Source of the DNA: Ligustrum vulgare
Lineage: Eukaryota > Streptophyta > Magnoliopsida > Lamiales > Oleaceae
Reading direction: 5' to 3'
Assembly: GCA_963555705.1 (NCBI GenBank)
Contig: OY743168.1
Span: 20,962,139-21,026,138, forward strand
Length of the DNA: 64,000 bases
The position numbers were made by a program, and so were the translations under genes. Of this stretch, positions 22,254-34,577 are shown piece by piece (position 1 is the stretch's first letter; each line of letters opens with the position of its first letter). Under the pieces are notes generated by a model. The model was not told the DNA's origin. It was given only the letters and a program-made list of their open reading frames with translations, and did no database searches.

Positions 22254-24031
22254 ATGGAAAAATATTTTAAGCGTAAATACATGTTCACTAATATCTCGCG
22301 ATGCGAGATATCCCCACAAGTGTACGGGTCGTGAGAAGTAATAAAGTGGACCTAAGAGTCCGGATTATCGTCCCACGAGGACTGTAATTAATTACCGAAA
22401 TATGTTAGTTCTAAATCTTATTTGAATGAACAAAATAATTTGATGTTTGAAATTAAATCTAAGAAGATGAATTAACTAATTAAATTGTGAAATTGTTTTG
22501 TTTTTAAAAACGATTGTAAAATAGTTGGGATTCACGATTTCACCTAACCAATTAAATTAACTCCAATTCCATGTTTTATTTCCTAATTATGTACTCGGTC
22601 GAATTCACTAATTTATATTGAAATTCCTCTCTCGAGTTTAAATCAATTCTACCTACATAAGTCAACCATGTATCTCTACAGCGGGTCTGAATATTCCTTA
22701 TCTAGATGCAATAAATACAAGAATTCACACACGACCGCAATAATAACAAGAGTATATCTCTATCTCTCGTTCAATTATCGGATTTATTACCATGTTCTAA
22801 ATTATTAACTCACATCTCGGATTATGGAAATAATTCAATATATCATGAATTGGTGATCAAGCAATTCAAGCATTAAGAACAATAATAAATCAATACATGC
22901 AACTAAACATTAAAACAACGGAATTTGGAATTAAAATAATATAACTAGGTTATATCGTTCATCCCAACATATAATTTAGTTACACATCATCAATAAAGAA
23001 CAATAACGATAAAAATTAACGTTCATTAAAAATAATATAAAGAATGGAAATCTTGCACCAAGTTTTGATTCTTCAATTATCTTCAATTCACGCCCCTTTG
23101 CAATGCTTGATTCCCCAAGAATTTGATGTTGATTTCTCGATTGTGGCTCGTTCTTTGGAGAGGCAAAGGTCTTTATTTCGTGCCTCATGTGTTGTATATA
23201 TAGGTTTTGGAGAAACCCTAGGTCAAAAAGTCCAAAGCCTGTTAAAAATCGCGAGAAAAATCTGATCTGCGGCCCAGTCGGATAACCGCGCGATCGCGTG
23301 GTAGAAACCCTAGCGATCGCATGGTAGACGTTAAAAACTCTCGGGTTAAGAATTTGCACCATCTCGCGATCGCTTGGTATGTAACCAGCGATCGCGACTT
23401 CGCTCTTTTCTTGGCTGTACAAGTTAGTCCCTGACTTTTAATTGCACCTTCAGTCCTCAACTTTCAATTGTTGCAATTTAGTCCCCAAACTTTATCTTCT
23501 TCTCGATTTGCACATTCAAGCTCTTAATTCATTCAATTAGGTCCTCCAACCTCTGATTCGTTCATTTCGGCACATTGCATCTTTCCGGTTGACGTCACAA
23601 ACTTATCAATTGCTCATTTTAACTCCAATCAACATCCAGTTATGCATTTTTCTCATCAATTACTTCATTCTTCATCTTTTGGGATATTTTATGCAAAGTA
23701 AACAGATAAACACAAATTAAATAGCATATATTCTAAAATGATAATAATTTATTCTAATTTAGACGTATAAATAAGTGTATAAAACACACTTATCAATACA
23801 CGTTTTCTTCTAATGAGCAAAGTAATGAAAATGAAGTTAGAGATGAAGGGATTAAAGAACTTGGTGAAGAAACTAATGTTAAAATTGAAAATGTGTTTCA
23901 ACGTCGGGGATAATGTTGAGAATGTTAGGAGTGACAGCCTTGAATTTGATATAACAAATATTGAGAAGGATGTACTTAATATTGATAATGGTGTGATTAT
24001 GGAACGTTATCAAAGTATGAAAAATGCGTAG
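22254..24031 (+). pseudogene. N-terminus of a hAT (TTF-type) transposase, split by an LTR insertion
   Basis: A short lysine-rich start (22254-22281) is interrupted by the solo LTR. From 23796 the frame resumes with an acidic Glu/Asn-rich stretch, through SLEFDITNIEKD (about 23940), to a stop near 24031. The pattern of a basic start, an acidic linker and an LEFDI-like block resembles hAT proteins with TTF zinc fingers. The finger and catalytic domains are absent, so no transposase is made. Confidence 0.5.
22282..23795 (-). mobile_element. Ty3/gypsy solo LTR (Athila/Tat-like), 1,514 bp, with 5-bp target duplication
   Basis: On the plus strand it begins TGTTCAC and ends TTATCA (TG...CA), and it is flanked by ATACA on both sides (22277-22281 and 23796-23800). 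It is a reverse-oriented relative of the LTR at 37434-38960. Both begin TGATAAGTGT...ATACACTTATTTAT on their own sense strand. Both end with the block GACGATAATCCGGACTCTTA and an inverted repeat TCTCGCATCGCGAGA. No internal region remains, so LTR-LTR recombination removed it. It carries four copies of the palindrome GCGATCGC (23290, 23313, 23366, 23388). Confidence 0.88.
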
Positions 24032-24176
24032 AGAACAATTGTAATAAAATTTCAAGTACTTTTTTTTATTTTTAGTCTTCTTCCAAAAAAAAATTCCGTA
24101 CAAGCCATCGGCAAAAACACAAGTCCATTTGTGCCCCAGTGCTAAAAAAAATCTGCGTCCGCCACTACCAAAAATC

Positions 24177-26568
24177 GATTATATGTTGTGTGGATTTCAA
24201 TAGTGATGAGGTCCAACAAAGAGAGAAGGGAAATTTGTATAAAAAATTCAAAAAAAACATGATGAATTTCAGATATTTTTTTGATGAGGTATAGAAAATT
24301 GAAGGTGATGGTAGATTTTTTAAGACGAATATCCACTGTCTTTTTGACTTCGTATGGGAGAAAGACCTTTCTACGGTCAACGATTAATTGGAGCTAATTT
24401 ATAGACTATGCAATTGCTGCTCTAAAATATGTATTTAAAATATAATTTTGGACAAGGCTATCAGGGTCGTATCTTTTGATCAAATTGATAGAAGAGTTTG
24501 CATATTGAATCATTAAAAAAATGCTTTTTTTAATCTATAAATATTTCAAAATGTAAATAAAAGTTTTAAAGATAATAATATTTTTAAGTTAATTATTGTC
24601 TTATATTTGTTAAATTATACTTTTAATCTGGATTCTTAAATAGTTATGCATTGTAATTGACATTATACATTGGAGAGATATTTTTAACTCATTTCATCAA
24701 TTTGCTGATGTGTCAAATCTTTTTTCCCAATTGATGGTGTGCAATGGAGATGTTCTAATATTTGATTTTTCAACTAAGCCTCTGTTTGGTAATATTGTTT
24801 GGTTTATAAACTTATTTATTTATGATTTTAAGATAAAAAGTAATATTTGAAAATTGGAGAGAGAAAATGTTTGTTGTTAAAAAGTAGTTTGAAAAATTGT
24901 GTTGTTTATAAACACGTTTATAAACAAAAAAGATTATGTTACCAAACGGAGGCTAAATCTTAACCATCCGTTCTCCTAAAATCACTATTCATTAAAAAAA
25001 TCTTTTTAAGCAATACAAAACATACACTTAATAAAAAAAATTAGAACAAGATTTTTCTTTAAAAATAATAATTTAAACACGATTTTCATTTTTTAAAAAT
25101 AACTTTTAAAATATGATCTCAATCATCAAAGCGAATATTTTCATCATTGATAATAAATGTTTTGCCCTTCATTAAAATTATAGTTGTGCACTCCAAGTTC
25201 ATTATCAATATTATTACTTCCTTTGACTCCCTCCATGAATAATCATCGTCATCTTTCCTAAAATCTTCAAAAAAATTCAAATTTCATTATTTCTAAAAAA
25301 ATTTAAACACGTCATCATCACATGTTCCATGTAAATAAGTAGCGTGACATCTTTCCCTATAAATAAAGTTACTAACATACGTGATTTTATTTTAGTACTT
25401 TGGACCACTAAACTTATAAGAATATCGAATCAAAATGTGACCCCTTATTAAGGCCTATGTGCAGAAGCTCCAGTAGGAAAATTAAATGTCGATGGAAATA
25501 AGAGATCTATTTTCTTCCATTCAACATATTGTGCTCTCTTTTCCACACGGACTTTTGCCCAGGTTCTTAGAGTTTTTCCATGTGATATTGGTGATAATGT
25601 CCATACTATATTCTTTCACCGCTCGAAGTTTTGCTTAGGGTTTCTTAAAGTTTTTTCCATGAGTTCTTGGTGATAGGTTTATAAGTTTGCTAAAGTTGAA
25701 ACTTGGTGCTCAGGTTACTACTGGTTTCATCGTTGTATTGTGAAATACAAACATTCAACAAACCTCAAGCTCCTACATGAAGGGACGAAACTACTGTACA
25801 CTATGAATCACATAGACCTTGATTCACTAACAATATTATACATCTCCCAAAAGAATATGTAAATGTAACGTCTCGATAATTCATCCTATTATTTTATTCA
25901 ATTATTCACATTTAACGATACCCACTTGAAAGTCAATTATAAATTTTGACTTATTTTACGTGTTTAAGGGGACCTATTTGACATTAAATAAGTCGTTTAC
26001 TGTAGGTGGCATAATATCAACGAAAAAAATGAGAATATTAAACACTATTTAAATAACGTTATCGATTAAATAAATTTATTATCGGTTCCATAATTGAGAA
26101 GATATGAATTGAAGTATGTGTAATGTACTTCAAAATGGAACTAAGAATTCGTTAATATATATATATATAAAGTCAACGAGCCGTAACTTTTACTGCGATT
26201 AACCATATTGCATTTCGCAATGATATGGGAAACTAGATCATGAGTATTTCAAAATGTTATACTGTTATACTGGAAGTTTAATTTTGACTATAGTAAGATT
26301 ACCGAAAAATAAGTCGAAAAGGATAAAATTAAATAGTTTTAAGTGGTAAAATTTGACGAGTAATTACTTTTACATTGTTGATTTTATGATCTAAAAATAT
26401 CGTTGTAAAGTACTCATTGAGATCGTCAAATTAACATCAACAACTCTCTATTACGACTTCATATGACATTATAATATTTAGAGTTATTTTGAAGTTTTTA
26501 ATAATTATCGGGACTAAATATAAGTCTTATATTTTATAGGATCAAAAGAGAAGATAAAATAATATATA
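24177..26568. other. gene-free AT-rich region
   Basis: I see no coding potential beyond short chance frames. It contains one Tourist-like MITE (24778-24953). The sequence from about 25864 (TGTAACGTCTCGATAATTC) resembles the start of LTRs that open TGTAACG, and would be cut by the Helitron at 26569. No partner LTR was found. Confidence 0.4.
24778..24953. mobile_element. Tourist-like MITE
   Basis: The terminal inverted repeats GCCTCTGTTTGGTAA and TTACCAAACGGAGGC are flanked by TAA on both sides (24775-24777 and 24954-24956). It is 176 bp long. Confidence 0.8.
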
Positions 26569-27658
26569 TCTATATTATATATAAAAGTAGCTGAGCTAAT
26601 GCGGTCCCATTACATATTTCCCGCTAAAAGTGACTGCCAAAAGAGAGTTTTTATACATTTTTTTTCACCAGATTTTTTTTTTTATTATTATTATTTGACT
26701 TCAATGTTGCAAGTTTTTCAACATTAGCATATTGATTATCAAAATTGAATCACCTCGATTTTAGCACACATATGTATGTGTGTGCGCGCGCACGCGTACG
26801 TGTGCTTTTCAAATTTTTCCAATTATAAGAAGGCTATAAGAATTTTTTCAAAATTAATTATTGTATTCACTTCATACATATTGAGGGTCAAAAGATTTTC
26901 AACTATAAAAAGACTATATATCTACTTAATTTTACCTGTGTTGCTTATCATTACTATTTCTCCCCCCCCCCCAATTTTTGAGTTTTTTTGCACGAATTCT
27001 ATATGTCGTATATCATGTATGTTGCTGCTATTTTCTTACATTGTTCTATCATGATTTTTTTTTTAAAATAGCAGTAAAAATGATATTTAACTAAAAACAA
27101 GGTGTCCACTTGTCTATATCTTTATTATATTTATTTATATATAAAAGTAGCTGAGCTAATGCGGGTCCCATTACATATTTCTCGTCAAAAGTGACTGTCC
27201 AAAAGAGAGTTTATATACATTTTTTTCACCAGATTTTTTATTATTATTATTTGACTTCAATGTTGTACGATTTCCAACATTATTAGCACTTTGATTACCA
27301 AAATTCAATCATCTCGGTTTCATCACATATATGTGTGTGTGCGCGCGCGCGCGCGCTTGCTTTTCAAATTTTTCCAATTATAAGAAGGCTATAAGAATTT
27401 TTTTCAAAATTAATTATAATATTCACTTCATACATATTGAGAGTTAAAAAAGTTTCAACTATAAAAAGACTATATATCTACTTAATTTTACATGTGTTGC
27501 TTATCATTATTATTTTTCCCCCATTTTTTGAGCTTTTTGCACGAATTCTATCTATTGTATATTATGTATATTGCTATTATTTTCTTACATTGTTCTATCA
27601 TGATTTTTTTTTATAACTGTATAAATGATATTTAACTACAAACAAGGTGTCCACTTGA
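26569..27658 (+). repeat. tandem duplication of the Helitron 5' region, about 545 bp per copy
   Basis: Copies 26569-27118 and 27119-27658 match along their whole length, from the TC terminus to AACAAGGTGTCCACTTG. They share a GT/GC-alternating tract (about 26776-26802 and 27327-27356). They differ by many point changes and small indels, so the duplication is not recent. Confidence 0.88.
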
Positions 27659-28167
27659 TTAATTAGTATATATTTTACCATTTAAATAAAATAAATTTTG
27701 TAACAATCATACATAAAAACTAAAAATCAACAATTTAAAAAGATTTTGATAATTGATATAGGATTAAATGAATATGCATGGAGTTGTTATATTTGGTTCA
27801 AACATCTATACTAATCTTGCATTTAAACTTAAAACAATTTAAGTAGATAGTAACAGTTGATGTACAAGTCAAATAACATGCATAAAGTCTATTAAACATC
27901 AAAACATTTTTTAGTATTTAGATTTTAAAAAAATAGCACAAATTAAATAACGTTCCCAAGTTTTTTAAGAGGTTATTGTTTTGACACTACAATAATAATC
28001 AATATTTTTTTCATTGTTTTATTTTCAAATTATAGATTGTTTTGTTTCCAATTACAGATTGTATTTGTTTTCAAATAGTAATACATATTGTTTTGTTTTC
28101 TAAATGCGATATGCTGTAAAAAAAAACATATCCCGATAGAAAAAATTTACTCTACGAGAAATACATA

Positions 28168-28331
28168 GGCTCTGTTTGTTAAAAATTTTGTACTTAAATA
28201 TATATTTTTTTATGTTTTCTAGGTAAAATATGTGGGTAAAAATGGAGAGAGAAAATATCTGTGATTAAAAAGTGGTTTGAAAAATTGTATTTTTAAAAAC
28301 ATGTTTAAAAATATTTTTGCCAAACAGAGGC
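28168..28331. mobile_element. Tourist-like MITE nested in Helitron-4
   Basis: The ends GGCTCTGTTTGTTAA and TTGCCAAACAGAGGC are inverted repeats. The flanks are ATA (left) and TTA (right), one base different from a perfect 3-bp duplication. Confidence 0.65.
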
Positions 28332-29310
28332 TTAAGAAACGGTGTTGGTATATTTTATCAATCAAACATAAGGACCGTACTAAAGCAAAATGGATGAAGA
28401 TGCAAGTATAAAATCTTTCGGTTGGAAATTTACGAGAAAAAACAGGGCAGCAAAAGTGAAAAAACAAAAGCTCCATGTAATTATATTTTTTCAATTCTAT
28501 ATTTTAAAATATGGTAGATCCAAAAACTATATAAAGGATAAATTCTATTAATTGTATATGGGGCAGATTCAAATAGTTGAAATTATTTTTGAAAAGAAAA
28601 GACTAATTTAAGAATAGTATAAAATTTAGAATGGTGGTCAAATTTTTTATTAAATAATTGATTTAAGAAATATATATTTTAAATGATTTTTGTGTGAAAA
28701 AACTTCAAGTTATATATCAATGTGAAATCCGAACCGAAAATACAGATTTACACTTTATATTTAATTTTATTTTTAAAAAATAAATTAATTTTGTCCAGAT
28801 TTTTAAAGTCAAAATATTTTAATCTATTGAAAAAATAGAGAAGTTAGGTTTTAAATCACAAATCAAGAAGTTTTCAGTCATTATAGAAAACTAACCAAAT
28901 AAGAAACAAATTATAGTGGCTACAGTATGTGAATGAGATTTCTTCATAAATCTTAGATTCAGGATAGAGTTCGAATTTATCATGGAATACATCCATGGGT
29001 TTTCTAATTTTGCGACACATAGGGTAAAGATGTGTCACATCAGTGACTGCTTAGAGTAACGGTCATAACTTTGAAGACAACGTTTTATTGGGTAAATAAA
29101 TTCATCTTCTGTGCTAAGATTTACGAGAGGAAGCCATGGAGGAAATAATAAGGGAGCGGCGCAATTGGTAATAATGTGAAATTAACATTTAATGATGTAA
29201 CATTTGATTTGCTAATTTCATTTAATCTTAACCAATGTATCATGTATTATCGAATCATTGTTTCTTTGCTCAGAAATTACTTCTCTTGCATCACACGGGT
29301 GATTTACTAG

Positions 29311-31153
29311 TTTATTTAATTGCATTTTAGTTGGGGTGTGGGGGTGGATATGGAATTTTTCTTTAAGTGGCACATGTCCTTTAGTTCAAGAAGGTGGACG
29401 CGACATTGCTATAGATGAGGATAGATGCGTACGGTATAGGAATCGGGAAGAGAAGATCAAAACCTTCCACTCTAGTTTTTAGTGAATTTGGAGTTTAGTT
29501 TTTTATCATAATAAGTTAAGGACTGAAGTGTTATGTGAATAGAAACGAAGAGACTTAACTTGCAAGATGTAATAAGTGTCCGCTAAAATTATTAATTTAC
29601 TTAAATTGGCATGTAAGAATTGAGAGAACCCACCGAAACAGAGGGGGGGGGGATTTAAGAAGAAGGAAGAAAATGGAAAAAGAGGAAGAAATAAAGGAAA
29701 AGGAGAAAGAAGTAGTAGGTATCAATTTCTTCTTACTTGAGTTTGATTCTTCAATTATTTTATCTTCTTCAAAGCTAGGGGAATAATTCATGTTATAATG
29801 TTAGGGTTTTAATTTATTGTATTTTCATGTTTAGGGAATAGTAAAAATTCAAGTTTAAGTAATGTATTCCTTAAATTTCAATTTATTTAAGGTAAGGAAT
29901 ATCACTTATTGCATACCCTATAATTCTAGTTAGATTCTTGTGTATGTGAAATTATTAAAAATAAATGTCTTTATTGAGATAAATATTGGAAGGAATGAAT
30001 ATATAGATTAGAATAAGAATTAAATTGGAGGAATTGTGGTTCTTACTTCTTAGTTTCTATTAGAATGGAAATGATATATTACCGTAACGTGTAGTATGAA
30101 GGTAAATTTGATAATTAAAGATTATTGAAGAGTCAAAAAAATTAGAATTATCTTCAATTGATTAAAGGAACTTGGGAAATATGTTCAAGTATAAGGATTC
30201 TAAACTTCAGTAGTTTTTCATTTAAACTATGAGGTTGTATAGATAGTTAATGTAATTATTTATATTATATCTCGGGCGGTAAAGATGAGGTCGGAAAAGC
30301 TTATCGACCATCCTAGCGTAGTTCGTACATTGTGTGTGGAATAATTACTTTAAAAAAAAAAGAAGCAATTATTTAAATTATTTTAATTCTAAAGCTTTTA
30401 TGAAATATTTATTTAAACATAATGCTTATCGAAATTTATATAAATTGGAGAAGCTATTGTTTTTATTTTTCATTTATAGTTTATGATTTTTAGAATGAAG
30501 TGGGTTTTTTATAATTAAGCAGTTTTTTTTTTTTTTTTAATGAGTTTTCAATATCAACATTTCATTGACATATTATATCATTATTATATATATCATAATA
30601 TTTAAAGTTTATTTTTAAACCATTAAAAGTACCTAGGTGATTTTATAGTCTACACTGATGTGAATGTGTTTCCACAGTATATGACCTGATATGGTGATTT
30701 CACTCATTATGCACTATTGTGAATGTGTTTCCATAGTGTCTGACCAGTATATAGTCTTCTGGCTGCTCTACTCGCATATGATCAGAATTTCAGAATCTTA
30801 GAATTATTAGATTATGAATAACCTTGTCATGTATATTGATATTGATATTATTCGATATATGCTTATGGTTATTTCGAGTACCTTTGGTGTGATTTTTCAA
30901 TATTATTGCAATTTATCAGAATTTAAGATTACATAGTTGAGTTATTTAGTCTACCGAATAAAGATTCCAGCTTATGGTGTATGACCAGTTGCTTCTATAT
31001 TTATATAATAAAGGATAATAAAGAGTTTTGTGATTCAGTCATATTTCAATCTTAAATTATGTGTTAGAATTATAAAAATCAGTAAACATGTATAATGGTA
31101 AAGGTATATTTATTTTCAAACTGCCCACTTACTGAGTTACAAACTCACATAAT

Positions 31154-31212
<59 letters not shown>

Positions 31213-32557
31213 ATCAGATAATAGTTGAATTTAGCAACATTGGAACATGTTGATGCACCGAGTTGAGCCACATGTTGTCATTAGTAGTATGACTCATTTT
31301 GCCATTTTATACAGTTTATATTTCTTTTGGAGCATGATTATCATGTAGGATAAGTCATTTTGAGTTTTGTAAATTAATGTTGGATTCGCTATATTATTGT
31401 ATAATTACTGCGTTCGGGGTTTTTTACTTGTAAAGTGTCAATTTACATGAACTTTCTTTTGACTAGTTGTTGATAAAGGGACAAGTGTGTCTATTTTAAA
31501 TCACACACACACACATATATATACATACCTCAAAAGCAAATCTACGAGTAGTTTTTTTCTTTTTTTATTATTATAATGTTATATATTGTTATTATATATT
31601 ATTATGATATGATAAAATAAAATTTATAGTATTAATGTTGTTATTGTTGTTATTATGAATATGAAAACTAGGTTAATTCCCTTATGGGGCATAATAAAGT
31701 AAGTCGATCCCTTTAAATTAGGGTGATAAGAATCAATTTGGTTTGATTCTAGGTGGATTAGTGGTCCCTATAGGTAACATTCAACTACAATGCAAAATAA
31801 TAATGTGTATATTATTATGTGTTATTATGTGATTATTATGTGAGATATATTATTGGTCCAATATATGTGAAATATGACGTGCTAAATATATATATATATA
31901 CAGTGAAAGCATGTGAGGCGTGATTTGATGATATGATGTGTTATTAATGTATATGTGATGTCATCTTACGTGATTATAACATGTAATTGGTGCACGAGAT
32001 GTGTTATGGCATTCACGAGCACATGCATTATATGGACTCAGAAGAAGACCTTCGTAAATTATAAAGAAGAAGATAATGAGTATATGGAGAGAGAGAGAAT
32101 GACATTGATGACAATAAAATCTCCCTACGAAGGTATCGTATTATATTTGCGCCAGATATACACACCCGCACACACCCGATCGATACACTAGATGGTCATT
32201 AAGGATAGTTAATGATGGGGTGTTGATAGTTCGGAGCCGATTTACGAGCGGTGTCGGGAGGTCTCTTGGCGGTCTTGAGACTGCGAATAGGCACGCACAT
32301 AGGCAAAGCCTGATTGATATAAAATGTAATTCTCAGTGCAATATCTTGAGTATCAGTGGGCAATGATGAATATAAACTTTGTAATCTTGAGTCTCGATGA
32401 GCGATGATGAAACCACGGCCACGTTATCGGCATTATTGATATTTGAGCTCATACGATACACCATAGTGGGATTGGGACCCAAATTTTTTTAAAAAAAAAT
32501 GTGAATAAACTTAGATAATGAGAAAAATGTGCAGTCTAATAATGCATTGAATGGATG
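29311..32557. other. gene-free region, AT-rich with microsatellites
   Basis: No convincing exon or transposon protein. It contains AT-rich arrays, a (CT)n(CA)n tract (31158-31213) and CA/TA tracts near 31504-31525. A repeated pair TGTGAATGTGTTTCCA lies at about 30660 and 30719. It may be old LTR sequence whose left part lies before the Helitron, but I cannot show this. Confidence 0.35.
31158..31213. repeat. compound (CT)n(CA)n microsatellite
   Basis: About 15 CT units run directly into about 12 AC units. Confidence 0.95.
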
Positions 32558-33765
32558 TTGTTCCGAATGTCAGATGACAGGACGATTGTGATGAGAATCG
32601 AGAAAGTCAAACATCGATGCGCAAGCCTGTGGAACCCATGACGAGATCGATGCCAAGGAGGTTCAAAATTTGAGACTAAACAAGTAATTAAAGTCAAGAA
32701 AAGCTAGTCAATAATCAAGTTGGAGCCAAAAAGTAGAAGAAATTGGACTGAGTCAATTTCGGTCGACCGAAAGTCATTCCGGTCGACCGAAACTCTGCAA
32801 AGGATTTTTTAAGGCAGCCTCAGTCGCGTTCAGCTGAGGGTTGGTCGAACGAAAGTCCCATTTCGGTCGACCATGTGATCGATCGAAAATGATTCGATCG
32901 ACCGTATCGGTCGACCGAAACACTCCGTTTCACAAAAAACGGAATTTTTCTTACAAATCCCGAATTTGCACCTTTTGCCCATTTTGTACATTATATACAC
33001 GTTCTTTTTCATTTGTAAGATAACTTAGTGGTTCATTGTAATGCTCTTGAGAGCTTAGTCTAGAGAGACTTCTTTTTTTTGAGGTAATGTTAAACCTCTT
33101 TGATCTTGTATCTATTTAGGAATGTAATCAACTTTGCTTGAGTATTATTATTCTTGTGTTGTTGTTTATTGTCTGCTACCTTGGAATTTGTTTGGTTGAT
33201 ACCCATTGGGATAGGGTTCGTTAATCCTTGAATTTTGGGTTAGATTTAAACTTGGGTTAAGGTATTTTATCCTTTATTTTACCACTTTAGCTTTCTTGGG
33301 TTGATACAAAAACCGTTGTGGGAATTTTTTGTTTAATCACCAAAGGGGTCCCTTACATTTCTTGTTGGTGTTCTTGTTATTCCCAAAAAAAAAACGAAAA
33401 TTGAAAAAGAAATTGGGGAAAGTTTATATGCCCATGTATATTTGTTTATTCTATGTATTGGGTATATTGATTGTGAGTTTGTTGGGGGAATTCCATTATT
33501 CATTCACTACGAAACCTACACTTTCCAAATTGTGTACTCTAAGTGTTTGATAAATTGTCCCAATAAAAAGTACTCCATTAATGCTTTGTTGTTCAATGCC
33601 CATATATTGCTAATTACTTGGAGCTATCCAATTCCCATTATTGAGATTGTGTTATCAATATCTTATCCCACATATCATTTGTTCCTTACATTGGGTATTG
33701 TTGATAATTCCTTCATTGTCCAAATTTGAGTTGTTGGGGGTTTTCATACATCCACATTATCCACA
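32558..33765. other. LTR-like segment with reiterated GGTCGACC palindromes
   Basis: GGTCGACC occurs at 32761, 32781, 32865 and 32909, usually followed by GAAA, with diverged forms at about 32843 and 32895. A TATATACAC box (about 32993) and T-rich stretch follow, an arrangement common in gypsy LTRs. No LTR ends, primer-binding site or proteins could be fixed, so the assignment is tentative. Confidence 0.35.
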
Positions 33766-33994
33766 TTGAAGGGTGTGTTTGATAGGTTGGGTGGAAAAGG
33801 AAAAAGAAAAGGTTTTCCATGGAAAACATTTTCCAATCAAAACCGTGAGAATTTAATTTCCTTGTTTTCAAGGAAAAGCTACACTTTTTAAAATTGGATG
33901 GAAAATATTTTCCATGCAACACTTGACAATCAAACACAAAATGTGAAAATATTTTCACTTTCCTTTTCACTCACCTATCAAACACACCCTTCAA
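33766..33994. mobile_element. MITE with perfect 22-bp terminal inverted repeats
   Basis: The left end TTGAAGGGTGTGTTTGATAG and its exact reverse complement at 33975-33994 bound a 229-bp non-coding element rich in GGAAAA/TTTTCC. The flanks do not show a clear TWA duplication, so the family (Tourist-like or hAT-like) is open. The 44571-45062 element shares the style of its ends and its GGAAAA-rich body. Confidence 0.75.
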
Positions 33995-34577
33995 GAATTG
34001 TTGTCATTCATCTTTGGAATCCAATAATGGATCACAAGATTAATTTAATATTATCTTTATAAATTATAATGATCGACTACACCTAAAAAGAAACGGGGTT
34101 TAGGAAGTCTAAAAATCGCGAAACAACATATGCCTAGATTTTACAATCGTTAGTATGTTCGTCATATTTTCCGTTCCCGATATTCAATTGAGACGATTTA
34201 AAGTGCATTGAAAATAACTCCAAGAGCTACAATTTTTCTAGAATAGAATTTTCCAATTTGGTTGAGAATCTAAATCATAATTATTGCATATTTCATTCTC
34301 CTTTCACTTCTAATTGCATCCCAGTTATTCTTGAACGCTACTTCAATGATTCTATCTTGGCCCAACGTTTAATGATCCCGGTGCTATAGTGCATTCATCA
34401 ATTACTCCGTTTGCCCTGTTATTCCATACTGCACAAACTTTGCCTTTCTTAGAACTTTTCCCAATCAGATATCAGTTTCCAAAATTGATATAAATGCATG
34501 GTTGGTCATGGTCCTACTAAAGACTCTTTTCTTGGACTCCAATTTTAGATATATTAGAGCTTACTCTAAACATACCC
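33995..34577. other. gene-free spacer
   Basis: No protein motif or repeat recognised, apart from being the left flank of the foldback element. Confidence 0.4.

Larger units (their letters stand above)
21930..24168 (+). mobile_element. hAT-superfamily DNA transposon, interrupted by a solo LTR
   Basis: The left end AGGGACAGACCCA and right end (inverse) AGTGGCGGACGCA are imperfect terminal inverted repeats of the form seen in many hAT elements. They are flanked by CAGAAATC (21922-21929) and CAAAAATC (24169-24176), an 8-bp target duplication with one mismatch. Inside, an ATG at 22254 opens a reading frame of the type MEKYFKRKY, typical of the first residues of TTF-zinc-finger hAT proteins. It is cut by the solo LTR and continues on the other side. 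Without the LTR the element is only about 720 bp, so most of the transposase is deleted. Confidence 0.6.
26569..29310 (+). mobile_element. non-autonomous Helitron with two tandem 5' ends (Helitron-4)
   Basis: It begins A|TCTATATTATATATAAAAG at 26569. A second 5' end, TCTTTATTATATTTATTTATATATAAAAG, begins at 27119, and both are followed by the same TAGCTGAGCTAATGCGG. The single 3' end is a hairpin (ATCACACGGGTGAT, about 29290-29303) followed by TTACTAG|T at 29310. No Rep/helicase frame is present. A Tourist-like MITE lies at 28168-28331. Confidence 0.78.

Noticed and set aside
22976..23422. A 148-residue minus-strand protein gene
   Set aside because: It lies entirely within the solo LTR. It has no motif and is not kept in the related LTR at 37434.
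23813..24031. A small independent gene
   Set aside because: It is the continuation of the hAT transposase N-terminal frame after the solo LTR and lacks its own promoter or domain.
25864..26568. Left part of an LTR starting TGTAACG
   Set aside because: The start is suggestive but no matching end, duplication or partner LTR was found, so it is only mentioned in the spacer entry.
31158..31213. CRISPR-like repeat array
   Set aside because: It is a simple CT/CA microsatellite with no spacers, in a plant nuclear context.
32830..33023. Two opposite 60-residue frames of similar length
   Set aside because: They arise from the palindromic GGTCGACC array, which reads open on both strands. No protein family is recognisable.
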